Origin: an uncultured Bacilli bacterium
GTDB lineage: Bacteria; Bacillota_I; Bacilli_A; RF39; UBA660
NCBI GenBank assembly: GCA_934122395.1
Contig: CAKOWQ010000003.1
Coordinates: 1 to 64,000 of the forward strand
Length of the DNA stretch: 64,000 nt
Direction: 5' to 3'
Shown here: piece by piece, positions 43,969 to 51,650 of the stretch
Position numbering within the stretch: position 1 is the first letter of the stretch
Layout of the letters: each line of letters starts with the position of its first letter
Program-made: the position numbers and the translations under genes
Notes under the pieces: model-generated
Told to the model about the DNA's origin: nothing
Seen by the model: the letters and a program-made list of their open reading frames with translations, nothing else
Database searches by the model: none

Positions 43969-43997
43969 ATTATAGCATATTATCCTTGATTTGTCAA
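43969..43997 (-). promoter_or_regulatory. Perfect consensus promoter, minus strand
   Basis: Read on the minus strand: TTGACA, 17-base spacer, TATAAT. The leader to the ATG is about 50 bases and contains two AGGGG tracts and a short TCGAA/TTCGA repeat. Confidence 0.88.
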
Positions 43998-44033
43998 CTT
44001 TTTGTTTGTTTTGTAGCTTTTTCTTCAATCTTA

Positions 44034-44294
44034 TTATCTTGCTTCTACGATTAATTTTATAGCAGTTCTTTCTTCGCCATCTATTACAATATCAGTGAAA
44101 GCAGGTATACAAACTAAGTTTTTACCTGAAGGCGCTACAAATCCTCTTGCTATAGCTATTGCTTTTATTGCTTGATTTAGGGCTCCTGCTCCAATCGCTT
44201 GTATTTCTACGCTGCCTTTTTCTCTAAAAACATTTGCTAATGCTCCTGCTACTGAATTAGGGTTAGATTTTGTTGAAACTTTTAATGTTTCCAT
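44034..44294 (-). CDS. spoVS: Stage V sporulation protein S
   Basis: 86 residues, matching SpoVS (86 in Bacillus). Sequence marks are LKVSTKSNPNSVAGALANV, IQAIGAGALNQAIKAIAIARG and FTDIVIDGEERTAIKL. It is an Alba-like nucleic-acid-binding protein needed for spore coat and septation steps; it is also found in some non-sporulating bacteria. AGAGAGGAATG precedes the ATG region. It is a single gene. Confidence 0.96.
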   Translation of the reverse strand: METLKVSTKSNPNSVAGALANVFREKGSVEIQAIGAGALNQAIKAIAIARGFVAPSGKNLVCIPAFTDIVIDGEERTAIKLIVEAR

Positions 44295-44371
44295 AATTGA
44301 TTCATTCCTCTCTTTCTTTTATTAAACTTTATGCGAGAAAAAGGTAATTAGAATAAAAAGAAGCGGTATAG

Positions 44372-44400
44372 TTGAAAATGATTGAGAAAAAGTATATAAT
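44372..44400 (+). promoter_or_regulatory. Promoter of the dockerin-pilin gene
   Basis: TTGAAA, 17-base spacer, TATAAT. Confidence 0.7.
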
Positions 44401-44423
44401 TTTTATATTAGGAGGCTATGTTT

Positions 44424-45212
44424 ATGAACAAAAAAGGTTTTACTTTAATTGAACTTTTAGCTGTAGTTGTAATTCTGGGAGTAATTATGACAATTGCAAT
44501 ACCAAATGTTTTATCTACATTGGATAGAAATAAGAAAAATACTTTTATTGAAAATGCTAAAACTATGGTTACACAGGCAGAATATACTTTAAGGAAAGAT
44601 GATAATGTTGAATTTCCTGGTGAAAAGGGAACTGCCGTTTTATTAACACTTGAATATTTAAATACTGATGATGTTTCTACTTCACCTTACAACACTAAGT
44701 ACAGTCCAAGTAAATCATTTGTAGTTATAGTTAATTCTTCAACTAATGATGGTAAGATAGGCGATGTAAATGGTGACGGTATTACTGATGAAAAGGATGT
44801 AGATATGATAAGGCAAGTTCTAACTGGTGGGCAAGTTAGTTTTACTGAGGAACAAAGAGTTATTGCTGATGCTAATGGAGATGGAGAACTAGATACTAAA
44901 GATATATATTATATAAGACGATACATTTCTTCTGGAGACATTATCAAGTATGATTATTATGTTCATTTAGTAGCTTGTACAGATTTGGATTGTGCAAATA
45001 CGGAAGATAATTCAGTTAATAGGAATAGAGGAATTAACTTAATGCCTTCAAAGGATTTATCAGGAAGTAACAAATATAGTTATGTCAAGGAAGGACCTGA
45101 TGTAACTGTCTCTTTAGGATTAATTAATAGTGATGGAGCATTAGTTAGCGAAGATGAAATAAAAGCAATAACAGGTGCTACTGATATTAAAGTTTTTAAT
45201 AAATTAGATTAA
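44424..45212 (+). CDS. Prepilin-like protein with inserted dockerin module
   Basis: 262 residues. N-terminal class III signal MNKKG followed by FTLIELLAVVVILGVIM with Glu at +5. After a pilin alpha-helix, residues about 111-171 hold two dockerin type I calcium loops: D114-V-N-G-D118 with D122/D125, and D149-A-N-G-D153 with D157/D160, each followed by a helix (VDMIRQVL; IYYIRRYI). The module interrupts a beta hairpin (SFVVIVN before, YDYYVHLVAC after) that is continuous in the neighbouring prepilin at 45279. Dockerins bind cohesins; no cohesin gene is seen here. ATG 44424 has GGAGG eight bases upstream; the earlier ATG 44418 is too close. Confidence 0.85.
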   Translation: MNKKGFTLIELLAVVVILGVIMTIAIPNVLSTLDRNKKNTFIENAKTMVTQAEYTLRKDDNVEFPGEKGTAVLLTLEYLNTDDVSTSPYNTKYSPSKSFVVIVNSSTNDGKIGDVNGDGITDEKDVDMIRQVLTGGQVSFTEEQRVIADANGDGELDTKDIYYIRRYISSGDIIKYDYYVHLVACTDLDCANTEDNSVNRNRGINLMPSKDLSGSNKYSYVKEGPDVTVSLGLINSDGALVSEDEIKAITGATDIKVFNKLD

Positions 45213-45218
45213 AAAAAA

Positions 45219-45247
45219 TTGACTAACATATTAAATTATGATAGTAT
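45219..45247 (+). promoter_or_regulatory. Promoter of the second prepilin gene
   Basis: TTGACT, 17-base spacer, TAGTAT. Confidence 0.65.
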
Positions 45248-45278
45248 TTAGTTATAATAATAAGGAGGATAAAATAAA

Positions 45279-45836
45279 ATGAAAAAGTTAAACAAAAAGG
45301 GATTTACTTTAATTGAACTTTTGGCAGTTATCATTATTTTAGGAGTACTTTTACTTATCGCTGTTCCAAGTGTTAGTAAATATATTCAACAATCACGTGA
45401 GAAAACATACGTAACTAACTTATCTAAGATTGTTGATGCTGTTAGTACAGAAGTAAACTCATATTCTGGTGATTATACTTTCAATACTAAAGAATATTTG
45501 GTGGTACCAATTGTGTGTGTAGAATTAGAAAGAGGTAGTAGTGAAAAATCTCCATTCTCTAATTACTTACCATTGCAATCTTATGTAGTTGTTACAAGAA
45601 ATGAATCTAATGGATTTGATTATCGAGTTACAGCTTTGGATGAAACAGGTTATGGAGTTAAATTGGCTAAATCTGATGCTGCATCAGTTGTTAAAGATGC
45701 AACACCAGCAGCAATTACTAAAACTACAACTGCTGATGGAAAAAGCGTATATTCATTATCTTTATCAGATATGGGTGAATTAACAGCTAAAGTTATTACA
45801 CCTGGATCTACTTGTGAATCTAAATTAGGAGCTTAG
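45279..45836 (+). CDS. Prepilin-like protein
   Basis: 185 residues. Class III signal MKKLNKKG then FTLIELLAVIIILGVLLLIAV, Glu at +5. The head domain has the hairpin SYVVVTRNESNGFDYRVTALD that matches the hairpin in the two other prepilin-like proteins of the window. Two cysteines (residue about 78 and near the C-terminus) could form a disulfide as in pilin D-loops. It has its own promoter and AAGGAGG site. Pilus or pseudopilus assembly genes (ATPase, PilC, peptidase) are not in the window. Confidence 0.85.
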   Translation: MKKLNKKGFTLIELLAVIIILGVLLLIAVPSVSKYIQQSREKTYVTNLSKIVDAVSTEVNSYSGDYTFNTKEYLVVPIVCVELERGSSEKSPFSNYLPLQSYVVVTRNESNGFDYRVTALDETGYGVKLAKSDAASVVKDATPAAITKTTTADGKSVYSLSLSDMGELTAKVITPGSTCESKLGA

Positions 45837-45846
45837 TGATGAATTA

Positions 45847-45875
45847 AAACTTAAGTATTTTACTTAAGTTTTTTT
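45847..45875 (+). terminator. Terminator after the prepilin genes
   Basis: An 11-bp perfect stem AAACTTAAGTA / TACTTAAGTTT is followed by T-run. Confidence 0.92.
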
Positions 45876-45901
45876 GTGGTAAAATATTTATAGGTGATTA
45901 T

Positions 45902-46777
45902 ATGTTAATAATAGGTTCTCATGTTCAATTTAATAGTAAGGATCAATTACTAGGTAGTTTGAATGACGCTTTAAGTTATGGAGCTAATACATTTATGTTT
46001 TACACAGGGGCTCCTCAGAATACAACTCGTTCTGAAATAAATGATGAAATTACTTTAAAAGCTTTGGAAGTTATGAAAGAAAATAGCATTGATTATTCTA
46101 AAGTTGTTGTTCACGCTCCTTATATTATTAATCTTGCTAATAATAAAGAAGATGAAAAATATGATTTTTCAATAAACTTTTTGAAACAAGAAGTAAAAAG
46201 ATGTGAAAAATTAGGTATAAGTTATATGGTTCTACATCCTGGTAGTCATGTAGGTTTAGGAGTAGATGTTGGTATAGATAATATTAGTAATGCTTTAAAT
46301 ATTATATTAGAAAATACTAATGTAACTATTTTACTTGAAACTATGGCGGGTAAGGGTACAGAAATTGGAAGAAGCTTTGAAGAGTTAAAAAGAATTATAG
46401 ATAAAGTAAATAACAAGAAAAATATAGGAGTTTGTCTTGATACTTGTCATTTAAGTGATGCTGGATACGATATTAGTAAATTTGATGATTTGTTAGGTGA
46501 ATTCGATAAAACTATAGGATTAGATTATGTTAAATGTATTCATGTTAATGATAGTAAAAATCCTTTAGGTTCTCATAAAGATAGACATGAAAATATCGGA
46601 TTTGGTTATTTAGGTTTTGATAATTTAATTAATATTATTTATAATCCAAGACTAGATGATATACCTAAAATATTAGAAACTCCGTGGGTAGAAGGATTTC
46701 CTCCTTATAAGTATGAAATTGCTATGATAAAAGATAAAAAATTTGACAAAGACTTAAAAAGTAAGATTATTAGTTAA
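45902..46777 (+). CDS. nfo: Endonuclease IV (AP endonuclease)
   Basis: 291 residues. Zinc-dependent AP endonuclease with family marks GSHVQFNSKDQL, FMFYTGAPQNTTR, VVVHAPYIINLAN, MVLHPGSHVG, LLETMAGKGTEIG, VCLDTCHLSDAGYD, HVNDSKNPLGSHKDRHENIG. The His, Glu and Asp ligands of the three-metal site are in these segments. It repairs abasic sites, and in Bacillus protects spores. AGGTGATT precedes the ATG. Its end overlaps the convergent YqfT-like gene by 8 bases. Confidence 0.97.
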   Translation: MLIIGSHVQFNSKDQLLGSLNDALSYGANTFMFYTGAPQNTTRSEINDEITLKALEVMKENSIDYSKVVVHAPYIINLANNKEDEKYDFSINFLKQEVKRCEKLGISYMVLHPGSHVGLGVDVGIDNISNALNIILENTNVTILLETMAGKGTEIGRSFEELKRIIDKVNNKKNIGVCLDTCHLSDAGYDISKFDDLLGEFDKTIGLDYVKCIHVNDSKNPLGSHKDRHENIGFGYLGFDNLINIIYNPRLDDIPKILETPWVEGFPPYKYEIAMIKDKKFDKDLKSKIIS

Positions 46778-46788
46778 TCTTACTTTTT
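46756..46788. terminator. Bidirectional terminator in overlapping gene ends
   Basis: A 14-bp stem (46756-46769 with 46775-46788) spans the end of nfo and of the convergent gene. Confidence 0.85.
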
Positions 46789-47024
46789 GCATTTTTATAA
46801 AAATCATATAATTTTTCATAAGTATTTGGTCTTAATTTTTCTTTTAACTCATTTAATAAATCTTTAGGTTCGCCTATATAAAATTCACGCCAGTAGTTTT
46901 TAGCGTATAAATATAAAATTTTTGCTTCATCATCATTAATATCTATATTATATCCTTTAGCATATTTTTTTATGTCTTCTTCCGTAAGTTTGTTTACATA
47001 TTCCTTGATTAAAAATTCGTACAT
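46770..47024 (-). CDS. YqfT-like (DUF2624) small protein
   Basis: 84 residues, helical and charged. It begins YEFLIKEYVNKLTEEDIKKYAKGYNIDI and continues DDEAKILYLYAKNYW, which resembles DUF2624 (YqfT). In Bacillus yqfT is next to nfo (yqfS), which supports the call although here the gene is convergent. Function unknown. GGAGGAAG precedes ATG 47024. Confidence 0.65.
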   Translation of the reverse strand: MYEFLIKEYVNKLTEEDIKKYAKGYNIDINDDEAKILYLYAKNYWREFYIGEPKDLLNELKEKLRPNTYEKLYDFYKNAKSKIN

Positions 47025-47092
47025 AATCTTCCTCCTATAAAAATATATGCTATAAGATTTTAAATATGATCCACAATAATAATGGTGATAAA

Positions 47093-49117
47093 ATGAAAGC
47101 AAAGAAAAAAGCTAAAAAAGAGGATAAACGTTTTAACATAATTGGTGTAATAACTACAATACTATTTACTACATTGTGCTTTTTTTTAGTTAAAGTTATC
47201 GTATTTGAAAATGATATTCATATGGCATCTTTAAAAAAGTTAACTTCATCAATTATTTATGGCGCTTCTTCGCCTAGAGGAAGAATATATGATAGAAATT
47301 ATAATTTATTAGTTGATAATAAATCAGTTCCTGTTATTTACTATAAAAAGCCAAACAAAATAACATCTAAGGAAGAAATAGAAAATGCTTATAATATTTT
47401 GAATTTTATAGATATAGACTCTTCAAAATTAACTTTAACAAATTTTAAAGAATTTTGGATAGCTGATAACCCTAGTTTAGCAAAAGCAAAAATTACTAAT
47501 GATGAATGGATAAAGTTTAAAAATAGAAAGCTTAATTCTAAGGATATATATAATTTGCAACTATCTAGAATATTAGATGATGATTTATCTATTTACAATG
47601 ATGTTGACAAAAAAGCAGCATATATCTTTTATTTAATGAATAAAGGTTATTCTTATGAAGAGAAGATAATAAAAAAGGAAGATATAAGTGATTTAGAATA
47701 TGCATATATTGCCGAAAATTGTGATAAGTTAAATGGCTTTAATGTTAAATATACGTGGGAGAGAGTTTATTTGTATGGAGATACTTTTAGAAGTATTCTA
47801 GGAAATATATCAAGCATAACTAAGGAAGATAGAGATTATTATATAAAAAAAGGTTACTCATTAGATGATGTAGTTGGTGTTAGTTATTTAGAAAAACAAT
47901 ATGAAGAAGTATTAAGAGGGAAGAAAGCTACATATAAAGTTCATGATAGTAATAAACTTTCTTTAATTGAAGAAGGGAAAAGAGGCAATGATATTGTTTT
48001 AACTATAGATATAAATCTTCAAAAAGAAATTGAAGAAATTTTAAAAGAAGAGATACTAAGAGCTAAGAGTGAAGTAAATACTGAATATTACAATCATAGT
48101 TTTGTTGTAATTCAAAAACCAAATTCAGGGGAAATATTAGCAATGAGTGGTAAACAGGCTGTTTATAAAAATGGTAATTATGAAATATATGATTATACAC
48201 CTGAAATGTTAACTAGTCCTATGACTGTAGGCAGTATTGTTAAAGGTGCTTCTATGTATGTTGGGTATATAAATAATGCTATTAGTATTGGTGAATATCA
48301 AATGGATGAATGCATTAAGCTTTATTCAGTTCCAAAAAAATGTTCTTGGTCTAGACTCGGTTATATTAATGATATTACTGCTTTAGCTCAATCATCTAAT
48401 GTTTATCAGTTTAAGATAGCTATGAAGATCGCAGGGTTTGATTATCATTATAATAAAAAGTTCGTTATAAATAATGATGTTTTTGATAAGTATAGAAACA
48501 CCTTTAATGAATTTGGACTTGGTGTTAAAACAGGAATTGATTTACCTATAGAAAGTGTAGGAAATATAGGCAATAGTAAAAATGCTGATTTGTTATTAAA
48601 TTATGCCATTGGTCAATATGATACTTATACTACTATGCAATTATCACAATATATGAATACAATTGCGTCAGATGGTAAGAGATATCGTCCACATTTGTTA
48701 AAAGAAGTCTATAATTCATCTGATGATAATGAATTGGGTACTTTGGATTATAAGGTGGAAGGAGAGGTGTTAAATACTTTAACTGATGTTTCATACCTAA
48801 AAAGAATTCAAGAAGGATTAAAAGCAGTTGTTAGTTATGGTACTGGGATTAATATTATGGGATATATAGATAATCCAGCTGGCAAAACTGGTACAAGCGA
48901 ATCATTTTTAGATACTAATAACGATGGAAAAGTAGATACAGCAACTTTATCTAAAACTTTTGCTGGATATGCACCTTATGATAATCCTGTTATGACCTTA
49001 ACTGTTACTTCTCCTGATTTAATTAATCCTAATACTAATGTTGATTATAACAGTTATGCTAATAATAGAATTTCTAGAAGAATAGCAACTAGATTTTTTG
49101 AAAGTTACAACAATTAA
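47093..49117 (+). CDS. Class B penicillin-binding protein (PBP2-type transpeptidase)
   Basis: 674 residues. N-terminal membrane helix (about 18-40), dimerisation domain with ASSPRGRIYDRNYNLL and the GVSYLEKQYEEVLRGKK segment, and transpeptidase domain with Ser381-Ile-Val-Lys384 (SxxK), SSNVYQFK (SxN) and AGKTGTSES (KTG). It cross-links peptidoglycan outside the membrane. No PASTA domains are present, so SpoVD- or PBP2x-like tails are absent; PbpA/PBP2 of the elongation or septation group is likely. ATG 47093 follows GGTGATAAA. It overlaps the convergent uvsE by 4 bases. Confidence 0.92.
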   Translation: MKAKKKAKKEDKRFNIIGVITTILFTTLCFFLVKVIVFENDIHMASLKKLTSSIIYGASSPRGRIYDRNYNLLVDNKSVPVIYYKKPNKITSKEEIENAYNILNFIDIDSSKLTLTNFKEFWIADNPSLAKAKITNDEWIKFKNRKLNSKDIYNLQLSRILDDDLSIYNDVDKKAAYIFYLMNKGYSYEEKIIKKEDISDLEYAYIAENCDKLNGFNVKYTWERVYLYGDTFRSILGNISSITKEDRDYYIKKGYSLDDVVGVSYLEKQYEEVLRGKKATYKVHDSNKLSLIEEGKRGNDIVLTIDINLQKEIEEILKEEILRAKSEVNTEYYNHSFVVIQKPNSGEILAMSGKQAVYKNGNYEIYDYTPEMLTSPMTVGSIVKGASMYVGYINNAISIGEYQMDECIKLYSVPKKCSWSRLGYINDITALAQSSNVYQFKIAMKIAGFDYHYNKKFVINNDVFDKYRNTFNEFGLGVKTGIDLPIESVGNIGNSKNADLLLNYAIGQYDTYTTMQLSQYMNTIASDGKRYRPHLLKEVYNSSDDNELGTLDYKVEGEVLNTLTDVSYLKRIQEGLKAVVSYGTGINIMGYIDNPAGKTGTSESFLDTNNDGKVDTATLSKTFAGYAPYDNPVMTLTVTSPDLINPNTNVDYNSYANNRISRRIATRFFESYNN

Positions 49118-50061
49118 TTTACTTCAAAGGTTGTATCATCAATAAACTTATAATTAGTTTTATATTTTAATCCCCTGATAAGACGAAACATTGCATCGTC
49201 TTTTTCTTTTGCTTCGATCATTATATCAATATCTGTTTTATATATTTTTACTTCTTCAATAAAATCAATAAAAGAATCTAAATCAATATAATCATTGTGG
49301 CTTCTTATATCTTTTTTAGTGTTATTTTTAGGCGAAGAAAAATGTATTTTAGGGTTTTTGCTTTTCCAAGTAGCAAATATTTCTTGATAATACTTTTTAA
49401 TATCTATATTATCTTTACCATTGCATATGTGATGATGGTAATCAAGAACACAAGAAGTGTTTAATTTTTTACATAAATCAAGTGTATCTAAAATATTAAA
49501 AATTTTATCATCATTTTCTATTGCTATTGCTTTCTTAAGGTAATCTGGTAATTTATTAAAATTATTAATAAATCTTGTAAGAGAGTTTTCTTTACCAAAT
49601 GTGTTGCTACCTATATGAACGATAAGAGTTTTAGATGCACCAAGTAAAGATAAAACTTTATATTGATGTTCCAACGATTTGATTGCATTAGTTAGAACAT
49701 CTTTATTAGTACTATTAATGATAGTGTACTGATCTGTATGTATATCAACTCGCATCTTAGATTCTTTTATTTTTTTTCTTATATTCTTATAATGATCTTG
49801 AAATTTTTCTACATAATTAAAATTTACTTTTTCGTGAGTTGCTAATGGGATTAAATTGGCGCTTAATCTATAAAAATGAATATTGTTTTTAATGTTATAA
49901 GTAATTATCTTATCTAGATCGATTAGATTTTTTTCTATTTGATAATAAACTTTGTTAATATCACAATTATTTTTTACGTAGTTGGTATAACTTATAGAAT
50001 GTGATGATGTGACATTAGTTAATGCCTTTGATATTGATACATATCCTAGTCTTATTTTCAT
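49114..50061 (-). CDS. uvsE: UV damage endonuclease
   Basis: 315 residues. TIM-barrel UV endonuclease with KIRLGYVSISK, the FYRLSANLIPLATHE segment, RVDIHTDQYTIIN, TLIVHIGSNTFGKENS, AIENDDKIFN, SCVLDYHHHICN and IHFSSPKNN. Metal ligands (His, Glu, Asp) are in these motifs. It nicks 5' of UV photoproducts; with nfo it fits spore DNA repair. GGTGAT precedes ATG 50061. Ends 4 bases inside the PBP gene end. Confidence 0.95.
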   Translation of the reverse strand: MKIRLGYVSISKALTNVTSSHSISYTNYVKNNCDINKVYYQIEKNLIDLDKIITYNIKNNIHFYRLSANLIPLATHEKVNFNYVEKFQDHYKNIRKKIKESKMRVDIHTDQYTIINSTNKDVLTNAIKSLEHQYKVLSLLGASKTLIVHIGSNTFGKENSLTRFINNFNKLPDYLKKAIAIENDDKIFNILDTLDLCKKLNTSCVLDYHHHICNGKDNIDIKKYYQEIFATWKSKNPKIHFSSPKNNTKKDIRSHNDYIDLDSFIDFIEEVKIYKTDIDIMIEAKEKDDAMFRLIRGLKYKTNYKFIDDTTFEVN

Positions 50062-50154
50062 AAAATCACCTATAATTAATATACCCATAAGAATAGTTTT
50101 TTAATTATTTGTACACATTTTTTAATTAATATATATAAAATTACTAAAAATCTT

Positions 50155-50182
50155 TTGATTTTTTCAGAAAATCTGATATAAT
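50155..50182 (+). promoter_or_regulatory. Promoter of rpmG-efp
   Basis: TTGATT, 16-base spacer, TATAAT; 26 bases before the rpmG start. Confidence 0.65.
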
Positions 50183-50208
50183 ACCAATAGAAAACGAGGA
50201 GGGATAGT

Positions 50209-50373
50209 ATGGCAAAAGTAGGTAATAGACAAAGAAAAACTCTAGTTTGCACTGTTTGTAATGAAGAAAACTATCGTACTGAAAAAAATGTAAAAAATAC
50301 GACAGATCGTTTAGAAATTAATAAATATTGTGCAAGATGTCAAAAACATACAACTCATAAAGAGAAAAAGTAA
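50209..50373 (+). CDS. rpmG: 50S ribosomal protein L33
   Basis: 54 residues, the L33 length. The zinc-binding cysteine form is present (CTVCNEENYRTEKN, then YCARCQKHTTHKEKK). GAGGAGGGATAGT precedes the ATG. It is cotranscribed with efp 26 bases downstream. The protein is part of the large ribosomal subunit near the E site. Confidence 0.96.
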   Translation: MAKVGNRQRKTLVCTVCNEENYRTEKNVKNTTDRLEINKYCARCQKHTTHKEKK

Positions 50374-50399
50374 AAGACAACTAGAAAGGAGAAAATTCT

Positions 50400-50957
50400 A
50401 TGATTAACGTTAATGACTTTAAAACTGGTATTACTATTAAATTAGATAATAATCTTTATCAAGTAATTGAATTTCAACACGTAAAACCAGGAAAAGGTGC
50501 TGCTTTTGTTAGAACTAAATTAAAAAATTTAAGAACAGGAGCTACTATTGAACATACTTTTAATTCAGCTATTAAAGTTGAAACAGCTAGAATTGAAAGA
50601 CAAGATATGCAATTCTTATATGCTATGGGTGATGTATATTATTTTATGAATATGGAAGACTATAGCCAAATAGAATTAAATAAAAGTTCACTTGGTGACG
50701 ATGCTAAGTTCTTAAAAGAAAATATTAATGTTACTATCGTATCTTATGAAGGAGAGATTTTAGGTATAAATTTACCTGATAAGATCGAAATGAAAGTTAT
50801 TAAAACAGAACCAGCAGTAAAAGGTAATACTACTAGTAGTGTTATGAAAGATGCTACATTAGAAACTGGTATGGAAATTAAAGTTCCAATTTTTATAGAT
50901 GAGGGAGAAACAATTGTTGTTTCAACTAAAGATTCATCTTATGTATCAAGAGCATAA
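50400..50957 (+). CDS. efp: Elongation factor P
   Basis: 185 residues, three OB-like domains. N-terminal domain with VNDFKTGITIKLDNNLYQVIEF and the tip loop HVKPGKGAAFVRTKL, where a Lys sits at the modifiable position. C-terminal domain has GMEIKVPIFIDEGETIVVSTKDSSYVSR in parts. It relieves ribosome stalling at polyproline; the Pro-rich proteins in this window are possible clients. AAGGAG precedes the ATG. Confidence 0.97.
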   Translation: MINVNDFKTGITIKLDNNLYQVIEFQHVKPGKGAAFVRTKLKNLRTGATIEHTFNSAIKVETARIERQDMQFLYAMGDVYYFMNMEDYSQIELNKSSLGDDAKFLKENINVTIVSYEGEILGINLPDKIEMKVIKTEPAVKGNTTSSVMKDATLETGMEIKVPIFIDEGETIVVSTKDSSYVSRA

Positions 50958-50977
50958 ATATATGTTCTTTTTTTTTT
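50948..50977 (+). terminator. Terminator overlapping the efp stop
   Basis: AGAGCATA pairs with TATGTTCT (one G-T pair), AATA loop, long T-run. Confidence 0.75.
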
Positions 50978-51011
50978 ATAATTTGCATAGTTTTTATTAG
51001 GAGGACTTTAT

Positions 51012-51527
51012 ATGATAAATAAACAAAGTTTGTGGTTTTTAACATTATTTAGTTTAATTTTAGTACTTAGTGTTTATTATATTACAATGCCTAATGAATT
51101 GTTATTAACTAATAATAGTAATTATAATAAAGATACTAAAAAAGAAGAAACTGAGAAAGCTGGAGCGGTGATAGAAGAAAGCGAACTCTTAGTAGCAATG
51201 AGGGTTAATCTAGAAGAAGAAAGAGCAGCAAAAAAATCTGATCTAGAAGGTCTTCTTACAAGTAACTCAGCAACTGCTAAGGAAAAAAACGAAGCTCTTG
51301 AACAGTTAAAATATTTAAATATTCTAACAGGACAAGAAGAGTCATTAGAAGCTAAAATAAAAACAGATTTAGATATTGAATCATTTATTGAAATAGATGG
51401 TAATCAAATAAATGTTGTTGCTATTAGTGAAAAACATGATAATACTTTAGCTAATAAAATTATGAGAATTATCCAAGATAATTATGAAGATAAAATGCAT
51501 ATAACAGTTAAATTTGAAAAAAAGTAA
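51012..51527 (+). CDS. spoIIIAH: SpoIIIAH-like stage III sporulation protein
   Basis: 171 residues. N-terminal membrane helix in NKQSLWFLTLFSLILVLSVYYI, then an acidic linker, then the YscJ/FliF-like ring domain (VAMRVNLEEERAAKKSDLEGLL, ATAKEKNEALEQLKYL, EIDGNQINVVAISE). SpoIIIAH with SpoIIQ forms the channel between mother cell and forespore. The rest of the spoIIIA operon is not next to it here. ATTAGGAGG precedes the ATG. Confidence 0.92.
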   Translation: MINKQSLWFLTLFSLILVLSVYYITMPNELLLTNNSNYNKDTKKEETEKAGAVIEESELLVAMRVNLEEERAAKKSDLEGLLTSNSATAKEKNEALEQLKYLNILTGQEESLEAKIKTDLDIESFIEIDGNQINVVAISEKHDNTLANKIMRIIQDNYEDKMHITVKFEKK

Positions 51528-51552
51528 CATTGAAAATAGTGTTATTTTTTTT
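51525..51552 (+). terminator. Terminator starting at the spoIIIAH stop
   Basis: TAACATT pairs with AGTGTTA (one T-G pair), then eight T. Confidence 0.75.
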
Positions 51553-51650
51553 ACATTTATTTTACATGTTAATCTACTAAATTTTACTGCATAGTTGACA
51601 TTTTTCTATTTTGTGATAGTTTATTAATATATAGGATAGTAGGTGATAGT

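Noticed and set aside
45589..45783. 64-codon Leu/Gln-rich frame inside the second prepilin gene
   Set aside because: Alternate frame of a confirmed gene, no separate ribosome site.
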